A stretch of 64,000 nucleotides of DNA. Origin: Metapseudomonas resinovorans DSM 21078 (GTDB lineage: Bacteria; Pseudomonadota; Gammaproteobacteria; Pseudomonadales; Pseudomonadaceae). The position numbers and the translations under genes are program-made. The stretch covers positions 133,843 to 197,842 of the forward strand of contig NZ_KE384031.1 in the NCBI RefSeq assembly GCF_000423545.1, written 5' to 3'. Below, piece by piece: positions 17,265-26,281 of this stretch. The notes below the pieces were generated by a model, which saw only the letters and a program-made list of their open reading frames with translations, ran no database searches and was not told where the DNA came from. Each line of letters begins with the position of its first letter. Within the stretch, counting starts at the first letter, position 1.

Positions 17265-17528
17265 TCAACCACTACCGCAACCCTGGCCGAAAACCACATA
17301 TTCCAGGCGATGAATTTTGCCTTGATGGTCTTCGTAAGTCATATAAGCCGGAACAACGCCACAAACGTCGGGGATTTCACTTTTTGAAATAACCCTGGCG
17401 ATATCGAGCTCCATCCCATAGTGATACTGCTCGATAGCGATTTCTCCGGCGACAGCGGTCTCCTCCGGTTCTTCAGCCAAGGCGAAGGCAGACATGCCGG
17501 CAAGCGCCAGCAAGGCAAGAGTTTTCAT
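17265..17528 (-). CDS. DUF2790 family small exported protein
   Basis: The 87-residue protein has a signal peptide (MKTLALLALAGMSAFALA) and the DUF2790 core: HYGMELDIARVIS, then CGVVPAYMTYEDHQG and a C-terminal cysteine in FGQGCGSG. The two cysteines may form a periplasmic disulfide. DUF2790 proteins are small, abundant in Pseudomonas and of unknown function. It stands alone with its own 179-base upstream region. Confidence 0.85.
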   Translation of the reverse strand: MKTLALLALAGMSAFALAEEPEETAVAGEIAIEQYHYGMELDIARVISKSEIPDVCGVVPAYMTYEDHQGKIHRLEYVVFGQGCGSG

Positions 17529-17707
17529 TGGATAGTTTCCGAGTGCTTGGAAGTTTGAAACTTCGACCAGCTCTCCACGAACTGGCCGAAGGTACAGCGC
17601 AACACCTTTCGGTGATGTTTACGGCAGCAAGCGCCTCATCGTGGGAGGCGGGTTAATTTTAATAGTCGGGAAACTTCACAAACAGCGCCGGATACAACAA
17701 GGACTGT

Positions 17708-18619
17708 TTACTGGGTGAACAACAATCCATCGAGCCAGCCGGAAGTTTCCGGCCTGGCGCCCTTCTCCCCTATCACCACGGTGCAGGTCATGCCGGCAGC
17801 CAGCAGCACGCCTTCGGGAACCTCGTCCAGTTGGATACGCACCGGTACCCGCTGGGCCAGGCGCACCCAGTTGAAGGTGGGGTTCACGTCGGCGATCAGC
17901 TCGCGGCTTTCCGGGTTGTCACGGTCGTAGATGCCCCGGGCGATGCTGTCCACGCGCCCGGTGAGGCGCTCGCCGCTCATCAGCCTGAGTTCGGCGAGAT
18001 CCCCTACCTTGATGCGCGGCAGGCGGGTTTCCTCGAAGTAGCCGTTTACGTAGAAGGAGCGGTCATCCACCAGGGCCATGGTGGCTTCGCCGCGCTCGGC
18101 ATAGTCGCCCTTGTAGACGTTGAGGTTGGTGATGTGCCCGGCCACCGGCGCACGGACTTCGGTGCGTGCCAGATTGAGCCGGGCGGCATCCAGGGCGGAG
18201 ACCGCCTCCTGGTACTCGGCCAGGGCGGCGGCGGCCAGGTGCCCAGCGTCCTCGCGGCTTTCACGGGAGACCACCAGGTCGTCCATGTCGGCCCGGCGGT
18301 CGGCGTTGACCTTACGCATGTCCAGCGCGGCCTTGCGCGCCGCCACCAGGGCTTCGGCCTGCTTTACGACCACCTCATAGTGGGAAGGGTCGATACGCAG
18401 TAGCAGGTCACCGGCTTTCACCTGCTGGTTGTCCCGCACCCTGACATCCACCACCAGACCGGCCACATCCGGGGCAATGTTGATCACGTCGGCGCGCACA
18501 CGGCCGTCGCGAGTCCAGGGCGAGTCCATGTAGTGCGACCAGAGCGTGCGCACCAGCACGATCGCCAGGGCGAGGATGAGCAGGGTCGCGCCGACGCTGA
18601 TGATTCGTTTCAGGGACAT
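17708..18619 (-). CDS. HlyD/EmrA-type periplasmic adaptor of efflux system
   Basis: The 303-residue membrane-fusion protein has one N-terminal anchor helix (residues about 5-25), two biotinyl-lipoyl halves (PDVAGLVVDVRVRDNQQVKA and VRAPVAGHITNLNVYKGDYA) and a coiled-coil hairpin between them. It resembles AaeA, which links an FUSC-type inner-membrane pump to an outer-membrane channel. It is last in the operon OMF-FUSC-DUF1656-HlyD, 7 bases after the DUF1656 gene. Confidence 0.9.
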   Translation of the reverse strand: MSLKRIISVGATLLILALAIVLVRTLWSHYMDSPWTRDGRVRADVINIAPDVAGLVVDVRVRDNQQVKAGDLLLRIDPSHYEVVVKQAEALVAARKAALDMRKVNADRRADMDDLVVSRESREDAGHLAAAALAEYQEAVSALDAARLNLARTEVRAPVAGHITNLNVYKGDYAERGEATMALVDDRSFYVNGYFEETRLPRIKVGDLAELRLMSGERLTGRVDSIARGIYDRDNPESRELIADVNPTFNWVRLAQRVPVRIQLDEVPEGVLLAAGMTCTVVIGEKGARPETSGWLDGLLFTQ

Positions 18620-18626
18620 GAGGGCC

Positions 18627-18827
18627 TCAACGGTAGATGGTCAGCGCCAGGGCGCCATACAGGCAGGTGAACAGGCCGACGCGCAGCAGCGCCGGGTGCC
18701 AGGCGTGGCGATACAGGCCGCACCAGGCGAAGAAGCGGTCCAGCCCCCAGCCCAACAGGAAGGTGACCAGGAACAGGACGGTCAGGCTCGGCATGTAGAC
18801 GCCGTGCAGGGCAATCTCACGCGGCAT
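18627..18827 (-). CDS. DUF1656 (AaeX-like) small membrane protein
   Basis: The 66-residue protein has two hydrophobic helices and the opening PREIALHGVYMPSL typical of DUF1656/AaeX. I chose the ATG at 18827, which overlaps the end of the FUSC gene by 11 bases; a much longer in-frame reading only shadows that gene. These proteins accompany AaeB/FUSC pumps and presumably belong to the complex; their exact role is unknown. Confidence 0.85.
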   Translation of the reverse strand: MPREIALHGVYMPSLTVLFLVTFLLGWGLDRFFAWCGLYRHAWHPALLRVGLFTCLYGALALTIYR

Positions 18828-21036
18828 GGGCGACTCCTTGCAAACGGACCGGGGCTTCATCACCGGCCAGGGGGTTCTGCGGGTCCAGCAGCGAGCTGCG
18901 GATGAAATGCAGGTAGCTTTGCAGCCGCCGCAGGGGCGAGGTGTCGAACTGCGGCGCACAGGGCTCGGCGGTAGTGCGCACGCTGTCGATGGCCTGTTCC
19001 ACGGCAGCCAAGGCGCGCTGGCGATTCGCTTGCGAAGGCTGGATGAACAGGCGCACCAGGGCGCGCCCCATGGCACGGATGGCGTTGCGCCAGGGCATGG
19101 ATTCGGCATAGCAGGACAGCGCCGGTAGACGCGCCTGTTCCAGGCGCAGTTCGATCACCGCGTGCCCCACTTCCTGCACCAGGAACATCCAGCGCAGCAG
19201 CTGGCGCTGCACGTCCGGACGGCCGGCGGAATACAGGTAGGCCTGGTTCAGCAGATCACGGGTGCCGCTCTCGAAGCCGGACACCAGCCCCTTCAAACGG
19301 CCGCTTACCGCGCGCACCACGCACATGCGCAGGTCGCGCTCCAGGCGACGCCAGAGCCAGGGCCGGTTGGGCGGCAGGAGCACGGCGGCAGCGGCGGTGG
19401 CCAACGCCATGGAGAGCACCGAGGCAAGGTATTCGTTGAGCAGCCGATGGGGGTCGAACAGGGTCTGGTTGGCCGGCATCGAGGTCATGCTGAACCACAC
19501 CAGCAGACCCAGGCCGGCGCCAGCCGGCTGCGGCCGCGCCAGCAGGTAGGCACCCAGGGCGACCACCGGCGCCAGGGCGCAGCAGAGCAGCGCGAATCCG
19601 TCGATTTCGGGCAACACGCAGAAGGTCAGAACGATGCCCAGGCAAGCGCCGGCAGTCGCACCCAGGGTGAGTTGCAGAGACAGCCGCCTGGGGTTGGACG
19701 AGGAAGACGCCAGCGCGGAAACCATGCCGATGGTCATGGCGAAGGTGCCGCCGCTGGGCCAGGCAGTAGCCATCCAGAACACGCTGAGCGACAGGATCAG
19801 CAGGCTGCTGCGCAGGCCCGCCACAGCGGCGGCCACGGCGTTGGCGCGGGGCCGGAAGTTCTCCTTCCACTGTTCGCGGACGTGGTGATCGTCCAGCAAC
19901 GAAGCGTGGGTCTGGGCGTAGTTGTGCAGGTCGTCGGCGAAGCGGTAGAGCAGCTCAGCAGCGGTGTCGTAGTCCAGCGTCTGGGCTTCACTGGGCCGCT
20001 GCATGGCAAGCTGCGCGCGGCCGCTGCGGATCAACTGCATCAGTTCCTGCTTGCAGGCCTCGAGGCGGATGGCGAGCTGCGCCGCGTCGGCCTCGCTGCT
20101 CAGGCGGTCGCGCAACGGCATGAGCAACCGCGACACTTCGGCGAGGCAAGGCTGCAAGGCCTGCAGCACCGCGTCTCCGTAGGAGCCAGCTCTGCTGGCG
20201 AACTCCATCGGCTCCGTGCCTTCGCGAGCAAAGCTCACTCCTACAGCCAGGCGCCGCAGCAACTGGTGCAGGCCGTGAAAACGGGTGGAAAGCACCATGA
20301 ACTCGTTGTTCAGGCGTGCCAGGCGGCCGCTGCGCATGCGCATGTGCGGGTCTTCGAAGGCGGTGGCGCTGCGCATGTTTTCCAGGCTCACGGCGGCCGC
20401 CGCGAAGCGCGCATTGCTGGCATCGAAACGCGTGCTGTCCAGTCCACCAGCCAACCCTTCGCAGGCAAAAATGGCGAAGTCGCGGAAGCGCCCGTGCAGG
20501 GTGTTGCGCAGGTCGGTGCGGGTGCTCTGCGGCAGGATCAGGCCATTGACCAGGCCGGTGCAAAGGATGCCCAGGCTGATCTCAAGCACGCGCCAGAGGG
20601 CGAGCATGAAGGCGTCGTCCGGGTGGGTGGTGGCCGGCAGGCCGATCATCACCGCCGTGTAGCCGGCCAGCACGCAGGCGTAGCCACGGAAGTCGCGATA
20701 GCGTGCGGCGCCAGCGGTGCACAGGCCGATCCAGATGGCCAGGCAGAGCATGAACAGCACCCGCTCCTGATTGAACAGGGCGATCAGCGCCACCATCACG
20801 GTCAGCCCCAGGAGGGTGCCGATGATCCGGTAGAAACTCTTGGCCAGGACTTGTCCACTCTGCGGCTGCATGACGATGAACACGGTCACCAGCACGGTGC
20901 CCGGTTGTGGCAGCTCCAGGCGATAGGCGAGCCAGAGGGCGAGGAAGACGGTGAGCAGGGCCTTGAAGATGAAGGCCCAGGTCAGGCCGTCACTGCGTGC
21001 CCAATCGGCCAGCGCGCGGTTGAAGGATTGCACCAT
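18817..21036 (-). CDS. FUSC-family (AaeB/fusaric acid resistance) inner membrane pump
   Basis: The 739-residue protein has two blocks of membrane helices (about residues 20-165 and 400-540), each followed by a soluble region, as in AaeB and FusC. It exports aromatic carboxylic acids or drugs with its adaptor and channel partners. Oddly, a REP pair at 20178-20247 sits inside the reading frame and is translated as residues about 264-287 (including VGVSFAREG and FASRAGSYG) in the first soluble region. The frame stays open, so the gene probably still works. Confidence 0.9.
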   Translation of the reverse strand: MVQSFNRALADWARSDGLTWAFIFKALLTVFLALWLAYRLELPQPGTVLVTVFIVMQPQSGQVLAKSFYRIIGTLLGLTVMVALIALFNQERVLFMLCLAIWIGLCTAGAARYRDFRGYACVLAGYTAVMIGLPATTHPDDAFMLALWRVLEISLGILCTGLVNGLILPQSTRTDLRNTLHGRFRDFAIFACEGLAGGLDSTRFDASNARFAAAAVSLENMRSATAFEDPHMRMRSGRLARLNNEFMVLSTRFHGLHQLLRRLAVGVSFAREGTEPMEFASRAGSYGDAVLQALQPCLAEVSRLLMPLRDRLSSEADAAQLAIRLEACKQELMQLIRSGRAQLAMQRPSEAQTLDYDTAAELLYRFADDLHNYAQTHASLLDDHHVREQWKENFRPRANAVAAAVAGLRSSLLILSLSVFWMATAWPSGGTFAMTIGMVSALASSSSNPRRLSLQLTLGATAGACLGIVLTFCVLPEIDGFALLCCALAPVVALGAYLLARPQPAGAGLGLLVWFSMTSMPANQTLFDPHRLLNEYLASVLSMALATAAAAVLLPPNRPWLWRRLERDLRMCVVRAVSGRLKGLVSGFESGTRDLLNQAYLYSAGRPDVQRQLLRWMFLVQEVGHAVIELRLEQARLPALSCYAESMPWRNAIRAMGRALVRLFIQPSQANRQRALAAVEQAIDSVRTTAEPCAPQFDTSPLRRLQSYLHFIRSSLLDPQNPLAGDEAPVRLQGVAHAA
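20178..20247. repeat. REP pair inside the FUSC coding sequence
   Basis: GTAGGAGCCAGCTCTGCTGG and a following inverted partner GCGAGCAAAGCTCACTCCTAC match the REP classes at 9765 and 17104. The element is read through in frame on the minus strand and adds about 24 residues. Confidence 0.8.
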
Positions 21037-21045
21037 GAAGGGTCC

Positions 21046-22554
21046 TCAGGGCTTGGGAAGAAAGCGCAGGCGCGGTTCCCGCGGCGCCAGGCTGGCGTCG
21101 CTCGGACCGACCGGCTCGGGCAGCGCGCCGCCGCCCAGGGCCAGCAGCAGGTCGGCCTGGGCATTGAGCAAGGCCGCGCGCACCTGCTGTTGCTGGAGCT
21201 GACGCTGGAACAGGGTGGGTTGGGTTTCCAGCACGGCGTCGAAGCCGGTGAGGCCGCGCTGCTGAGCCAGCAAGGCGAGGTCGCAGGTTTTCTGTGCGGC
21301 AACCACTGCCTCGGCGGCGAGTGCCTGCTGCTGGCGCAGCGACTTGATGCGCACCAGCGCATCGGCCACCTGTTGCAGGGCGCCGACCAGCGTCTGGTTG
21401 TAGTGCTCCACCGCCAGGTCGTACTCGGCGGCAGCGGCGCCCAGTTGGCCACGGCGCAGGCCACCGTCGAACATCGGCAGGCTGAGGGCCGGGCCGAGGT
21501 TGTAGGTGAGCTTGTCGTAACGCAGGAAGTCCAGCACGCCGCCCTGGGTGGCGCTGGAACCGATGCCGCCCAGCAGATTGACGTTAGGGTAGAAGCCGGC
21601 CTTGGCGACCTCGATGCCCCGGGCCTGCGCCGCCACTTGCCAGCGGCTGGCGACCAGATCCGGCCGGCGACCGAGCAATTCCAGCGGCAGCTGCGCCGGC
21701 AGGCTGGGCAGGCGTTGCAGGTCGAGGGTCGGACGTTGCAGGCGCTCGCCCTCCCCCGGCCCCTTGCCGGCCAGGGCGGCGAGCTGGTTGCGGGTGAGCG
21801 CGATGGATTCGTTCAGCGCATCGATCTGCCGATGGGTTTCCGGCAAGGGCGCCTCGGCGCGGCTGATTTCCAACCGCGTGCCGATGCCGTCCCGCAAACG
21901 CTGCTCAGCCAGGCGCAGGATGTGTTCCTGCTGTGCAAGGCTGGCCTGGGCAACGTCCTTTTCCCCATGCAGCAGCGCCAGGCGGATGTAGCTGCGTACC
22001 AGGTTGCCCTGCAACTCCAGCGCGGCCAGGCGCGCTTCGGCCACCGCCACCCGGGCCTGGTCCAACGCCTGGTGACTGCGGCTGCGCTCGCGTCCCCAGA
22101 GGTCGAGATCATAGGAAAAGCCCAGCAGGCTGGTGTTGTTCCAACTGGTGGTGCGGGCGAGCTCGCCGGGGCCGTAGAAGTAGTCGTCGGGCCAGCGCTT
22201 GCGCTGCAGGTCGGCGTCGAGGTTCACCTGCGGCTGCTCGGCCGACTCCACCACCCCGGCCAGGGCACGGGCCTGGCGCACGCGGGCAGCGGCCATCGCC
22301 AGGCTGGGGCTGTCGGCCAGGGCCTGGTCCATCCAGGCGTTCAATTGCGGGTCGCCATAGGCGCGCCACCACTGGGCATGGGGCCAGGCGGCCTCTTGCT
22401 CGGCGCGGCGAATGGTCGAACCGGGGTCCAGTTGGGCAACGTCCAGGCGTTCGGCCTGGGGGGCTATGCCCTGACTATCGATACAAGCGGATAGGAGAGA
22501 AATGACGGCGAACAGACTGGCGCGGGCGACGCCGGGCCAAGGATTGCGGTGCAC
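21046..22554 (-). CDS. NodT-family outer membrane efflux lipoprotein
   Basis: The 502-residue TolC/OprM-type channel has a lipoprotein signal with lipobox Leu-Ser-Ala-Cys (Cys24) and two repeated OEP halves, each with long helical segments. It would form the outer-membrane exit for the FUSC pump. It is first in the operon and is followed after 9 bases by the pump gene. The divergent LysR gene 179 bases upstream probably controls the operon. Confidence 0.9.
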   Translation of the reverse strand: MHRNPWPGVARASLFAVISLLSACIDSQGIAPQAERLDVAQLDPGSTIRRAEQEAAWPHAQWWRAYGDPQLNAWMDQALADSPSLAMAAARVRQARALAGVVESAEQPQVNLDADLQRKRWPDDYFYGPGELARTTSWNNTSLLGFSYDLDLWGRERSRSHQALDQARVAVAEARLAALELQGNLVRSYIRLALLHGEKDVAQASLAQQEHILRLAEQRLRDGIGTRLEISRAEAPLPETHRQIDALNESIALTRNQLAALAGKGPGEGERLQRPTLDLQRLPSLPAQLPLELLGRRPDLVASRWQVAAQARGIEVAKAGFYPNVNLLGGIGSSATQGGVLDFLRYDKLTYNLGPALSLPMFDGGLRRGQLGAAAAEYDLAVEHYNQTLVGALQQVADALVRIKSLRQQQALAAEAVVAAQKTCDLALLAQQRGLTGFDAVLETQPTLFQRQLQQQQVRAALLNAQADLLLALGGGALPEPVGPSDASLAPREPRLRFLPKP

Positions 22555-22733
22555 TGCGGCATATCCTGAATGCTGGGTAGCCAGACACGGGGCCTGGATC
22601 GGCGGCGATTCTAGAGATGGGCCAAGCGAAGGATAAGGCGACGGATAGATGAAGGATTGTGTACTGAATCAGCCATAATCCACCGACACACTTCGTGACA
22701 AAATTCGCCCTCCCTTCCGGGCCAGGACCCTCC

Positions 22734-23687
22734 ATGGACATCCTCTTCAACATGCGCGCCTTCGTCTGTGTGGCGGAGACCGGCAGCTTTACCGCCGCTG
22801 CCCAGCGCATGGATCTCACCACCTCGTATATTTCCCGCGCGGTGGCGACCCTCGAAACCCACCTGCGCACCCGCCTGCTGCACCGCACCACCCGCCGCAT
22901 CGCCCTGACCGAAGCCGGCCAGCGCTACCTGCTGCGCTGCGAGCAGATCCTCGGCTACATCGAGGAAGCCGAAGCGGAAGCCAGCGAGGCCCATGCGCGG
23001 CCAGTGGGCAACCTGAAGGTGCATGCCATGACCGGCATCGGCCAGCACTACCTGATCAAGGCCATCGCCCAGTACAGCGAGAAGTACCCGGACGTGAGCT
23101 TCGACCTGACCCTGGCCAACCGCACCACCGATATCCTCGACGAGGGCTACGACATTTCCGTGGTGATCGCCCAGGAGCTGCCGGATTCGGGCTTCATCTC
23201 CAAGCAGCTGGGCACTACCTACAGCGTGCTCTGCGCCTCCCCTGGCTACATCGAGAAGCACGGCGCGCCGCGCCTACCCTCAGAGCTGTCGAAGCACCGC
23301 TGCCTGCGCTTGGTGAACAACGTGATGTCCCTGGACAAGTGGCTGTTCGAAGGCCCGGACGGCCAGGAGATGGTCAGCGTCAACCAGACGCCCTTCCAGG
23401 TGAATACAGCGGACGCCATGACCGAAGCCATCAAGGCCGGGATAGGCATGGGCGTGGTGCCGGTGTACTCGGCCATCAGCGGCCTGAAGGACGGCAGCCT
23501 GGTGCGCGTGCTGCCCAACCACAATCTGTTCCCGCTGGGCATCTACGCCCTCTACCCGTCGCGGCAGTTCCTCGACGCGAAGATCCGCACCTGGGTGGAG
23601 TTTCTCCGCGAGTTCGTCCCGGAACGGGTCGAGGCCGATGAGAGAGCCGTAGCGGAGTTCAGCCTGAGGTTGGGTGCGCGCGGGTAG
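22734..23687 (+). CDS. LysR-family regulator of the efflux operon
   Basis: The 317-residue LysR-type regulator has its helix-turn-helix at residues about 18-50 (ETGSFTAAAQRMDLTTSYIS) and an effector-binding domain after residue 90. I chose the ATG at 22734, with family start MDILFNMRAFVCVAE. The gene is divergent from the outer membrane channel gene, the usual layout for control of AaeXAB-like efflux by aromatic acids (inference). It converges on a second LysR gene 3 bases away. Confidence 0.85.
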   Translation: MDILFNMRAFVCVAETGSFTAAAQRMDLTTSYISRAVATLETHLRTRLLHRTTRRIALTEAGQRYLLRCEQILGYIEEAEAEASEAHARPVGNLKVHAMTGIGQHYLIKAIAQYSEKYPDVSFDLTLANRTTDILDEGYDISVVIAQELPDSGFISKQLGTTYSVLCASPGYIEKHGAPRLPSELSKHRCLRLVNNVMSLDKWLFEGPDGQEMVSVNQTPFQVNTADAMTEAIKAGIGMGVVPVYSAISGLKDGSLVRVLPNHNLFPLGIYALYPSRQFLDAKIRTWVEFLREFVPERVEADERAVAEFSLRLGARG

Positions 23688-23690
23688 CCC

Positions 23691-24608
23691 CTACAGATTC
23701 CCCGCCTGGTCCAGCATCCGGCGGCTGCGTTCGAACCAGGCCAGCAGGTAGTCCGCCAGTACCTGCGTGCGCCGAGGCAGGCCGCCCTGCCAGGGGTGGA
23801 CCAGGAACACCGGGGTCTGCCGCGTCTGGCAGTCGCGCAACAGCCACACCAGTCGGCCGTCGGCCAGTTCGTCGTAGATCATGTAGGACGGCAGCCGCGC
23901 GATACCGGCCGACGACATGGCCGCCTTTTTCAGCAGGCTGTAGTGGTTGCTGGCCAGCGCCCCGGCCACCTTGACCCGCTCCAGTTGGTGCTGGCGGTGG
24001 TAGAGCCATTCCTCGAAGCCGCTGTAGTGGGTATTCAAAAGGCACTGATGACGAGCGAGGTCCGCCGGCTGTTGGGGCTCCCCGTGGGCCGCGAGGTAAG
24101 CCGGTGTGGCGCAGGTGATTTCCTGCAGGGAGAACAGCGGCTTGGCCACCAGTCGCTCGTCCACGTCCATGCCGGAACGGATGGCCAGATCGAAGCCGTC
24201 GGCCACCAGATCGCGATAACCGTTGTGCAGGTCCAGCTCGATGCGGATCTGCTGGTACTGGCGGGTGAAATCCAGCAGCAACGCATCGAAGAAGGTTTCG
24301 CCAAGGGACACCGGCAACGTCAGCCTCACGCAGCCGGCCAGGTCCTCCTGCAGGCGACGTACCGACTGCCGTGCGCGCTCGGCCTGGGCGGCCAGGGCCT
24401 GCGCTTCCGGCAATAACGCAGCGCCGGCAGCGGTCAGGTCCAGGCGCCGGGTGGTGCGATACAACAGCGCGGCGCCCAGCCCTTGCTCCAGCAGACGAAT
24501 GCGCTTGGACAACTGGCCCTTGCTGCAGCCCAGGCGCTCCGATGCCGCCGTGAAACTACCTGCGTCCATCAGCACTGCGAAGGCAGCCAGATCGTCCAGT
24601 TCGCTCAT
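23691..24608 (-). CDS. LysR-family regulator, divergent from an SDR gene
   Basis: The 305-residue LysR-type regulator has its HTH at residues about 15-48 (DAGSFTAASERLGCSKGQLS). I chose the ATG at 24608 (MSELDDLAAFAVLMDAG); an upstream in-frame TTG would add 21 residues without family similarity. It is divergent from the SDR gene across 122 bases that contain a dyad. Control of that gene is likely. Confidence 0.85.
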   Translation of the reverse strand: MSELDDLAAFAVLMDAGSFTAASERLGCSKGQLSKRIRLLEQGLGAALLYRTTRRLDLTAAGAALLPEAQALAAQAERARQSVRRLQEDLAGCVRLTLPVSLGETFFDALLLDFTRQYQQIRIELDLHNGYRDLVADGFDLAIRSGMDVDERLVAKPLFSLQEITCATPAYLAAHGEPQQPADLARHQCLLNTHYSGFEEWLYHRQHQLERVKVAGALASNHYSLLKKAAMSSAGIARLPSYMIYDELADGRLVWLLRDCQTRQTPVFLVHPWQGGLPRRTQVLADYLLAWFERSRRMLDQAGNL

Positions 24609-24636
24609 GGGAAATACCGTTCCATTGTTTCCATTT

Positions 24637-24664
24637 GAAAACCAAAGTTTTCCAATTGCATGGA
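24637..24664. promoter_or_regulatory. Candidate LysR operator in divergent region
   Basis: GAAAAC-CAAA-GTTTTC (24637-24652) is a perfect inverted repeat with a 4-base spacer. It is followed by TCCA-N6-TGGA (24651-24664). Both lie midway between the LysR and SDR starts, where a LysR regulator would bind. Confidence 0.45.
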
Positions 24665-24730
24665 TTATCAACCAAAGTCGGCACTCTACACTGAACCGGT
24701 CATCCCTTCCCTCACACAGGAACCGGTCCT

Positions 24731-25330
24731 ATGAAAATCATCCTCGTCGGTGCCAGCGGCACCATCGGCCAAGCCATCGAGCAGGAACTCAAGGAACGCC
24801 ACGAGATCATCCGCGTCGGCCGCAGCAGCGGTGACCAGCAGGCGGATATCACCGACCCGGCGTCGATCCGCCACCTGTTCGAGCAGGTCGGCCCCTTCGA
24901 TGCGCTGATCAGCGCCGCCGGCAAGGTGCATTTCGGTGCCCTGGCGGAGATGGGCGAAGCCGAGTTCGCCGTCGGCCTGAAAGACAAACTGATGGGCCAG
25001 GTCAATCTGGTGCTGATCGGTCGCGAGTTCGCCAACGACGGCGCCTCGTTCACCCTCACTTCCGGGGTGCTGAGTCACGATCCGATCCGCTACGGCGCTT
25101 CGGCCAGCATGGTCAACGGCGCCATCGATTCCTTCGTGCGCAGCGCAGCACTGGAACTGCCGCGCGGCATGCGCATCAACAGCGTCAGCCCCACAGTGGT
25201 CGAGGAAGCCCTGCCGGGCTACGGGCCCTACTTCCGGGGCTACAAGGCGGTACCGGCCGCCGACGCGGCGCTGGCCTATGCCAAGAGCACGGAAGGCGCG
25301 CAAACGGGTCAGACCTATCGCGTGTGGTAA
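24731..25330 (+). CDS. Short-chain dehydrogenase/reductase family protein
   Basis: The 199-residue protein has an N-terminal Rossmann motif GASGTIG (residues 8-14) and NAD(P)-binding context, but the usual Tyr-x-x-x-Lys pair is not evident. The matching segment reads RYGASASMVNGA. It belongs to a short SDR group with this altered active site, so reductase activity is uncertain. The ATG at 24731 follows a CACAGGA site. The gene is divergent from a LysR gene and monocistronic. Confidence 0.8.
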   Translation: MKIILVGASGTIGQAIEQELKERHEIIRVGRSSGDQQADITDPASIRHLFEQVGPFDALISAAGKVHFGALAEMGEAEFAVGLKDKLMGQVNLVLIGREFANDGASFTLTSGVLSHDPIRYGASASMVNGAIDSFVRSAALELPRGMRINSVSPTVVEEALPGYGPYFRGYKAVPAADAALAYAKSTEGAQTGQTYRVW

Positions 25331-25538
25331 GCACGCCTCTCAGCTACCTCCTCCAACCATGCCGCCAGCCCCAGGGCCTCCTTGCAACAGCCACGGGGCC
25401 AACGGCGATCAACCTATACCCGCTGTCGCTGGTGTAGGCAGCTTCATAGACGCGCTTGCACTGGATCATTCGCCCTCTCCACCCTTGAGCTGGGCGTCCT
25501 GCACCGGTAACGTGGCCGCTCCCTGAAGGAGACCCGTG

Positions 25539-26210
25539 ATGCGCTTTGCCCGCCCCTTGCTATTCAGCCTCTTGCCTCTCTTCGGCGCTTGCCAGATGTT
25601 CGCCGAGAAAGCCCCCGCCCCCGCCACTAATCTGGTGCGCTTACAGGGTGAGCTGAGCGTAGACGCGGGCCAGGTGATGTTCAGCCCCTGTGGCGAGAAA
25701 CGCCGCTTTACCCTGGTGGACAGCGGTGCCACCGGTCTGCTGCCTGAGGCGGCCAACCTCTCTGCGGACGGCCCAGGCACACTGTTCGCGGACATTCGCG
25801 CCAGCATGGGATCGACCAGCGTGCAAGGCGCCGACGGCCAGTTGGCCCTGCATACCCTCTACCGCCTGCAGCGCGAAGGGCATGGCTGCGAAGACCTCAA
25901 CTTCAAGCGCCTGCTGTTGCGCGCCAGCGGTCATGAGCCGGACTGGAGTGTCAGCGTCAGCGGCAAGGGCCTGGTGCTCGACCGCCCCGGCCAACCCTCC
26001 CTGGCACTGCCCTACATGGAAGAACAGTTGCCAGACGGTCGCTTCAACCTGTCCAGCGAGGCCAACGGCCAGCGCCTGGAGCTCTGGGTGGCGCCGCAAC
26101 GCTGCGTCGACAGCATGAGCGGCGCGGTCCAGCACCTGGCCGCCGAGTTGCGCCTGGACGGCGAACCGCAGCGTGGCTGTGCGTCTTTCGGCGGCGCCCG
26201 CAACGACTGA
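25539..26210 (+). CDS. COG3650-like putative lipoprotein
   Basis: The 223-residue exported protein has a lipobox-like LeuPheGlyAlaCys at Cys18. It contains a region with MFSPCGEKRRFTLVDSG and a second half with RASGHEPDWSVSV that I associate with COG3650 and META-type heat-shock lipoproteins. A GTG lies one codon earlier, but the ATG at 25539 is better spaced from AAGGAGA. Function unknown. Confidence 0.65.
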   Translation: MRFARPLLFSLLPLFGACQMFAEKAPAPATNLVRLQGELSVDAGQVMFSPCGEKRRFTLVDSGATGLLPEAANLSADGPGTLFADIRASMGSTSVQGADGQLALHTLYRLQREGHGCEDLNFKRLLLRASGHEPDWSVSVSGKGLVLDRPGQPSLALPYMEEQLPDGRFNLSSEANGQRLELWVAPQRCVDSMSGAVQHLAAELRLDGEPQRGCASFGGARND

Positions 26211-26231
26211 GGCCCTGCAGCGACTGCTCGC

Positions 26232-26264
26232 TTGTCCTTCATCGCTAAGCTGAGTGAAGGACAA
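26232..26264 (+). promoter_or_regulatory. Hairpin in the leader of the GAPDH-family gene
   Basis: Perfect 10-bp arms TTGTCCTTCA (26232-26241) and TGAAGGACAA (26255-26264) with a 13-base loop lie just before the AAAGGAGAG ribosome site. The lack of a T run argues against a terminator. It could be an operator or an mRNA leader structure. Confidence 0.5.
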
Positions 26265-26281
26265 CCGGAAAGGAGAGCACC

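Noticed and set aside
19162..22494. A plus-strand open frame of 1110 codons opposite the FUSC and outer membrane channel genes
   Set aside because: Gln/Gly/Ala-rich low-complexity product with no domain; it is a GC-rich antisense shadow of two well-supported genes.
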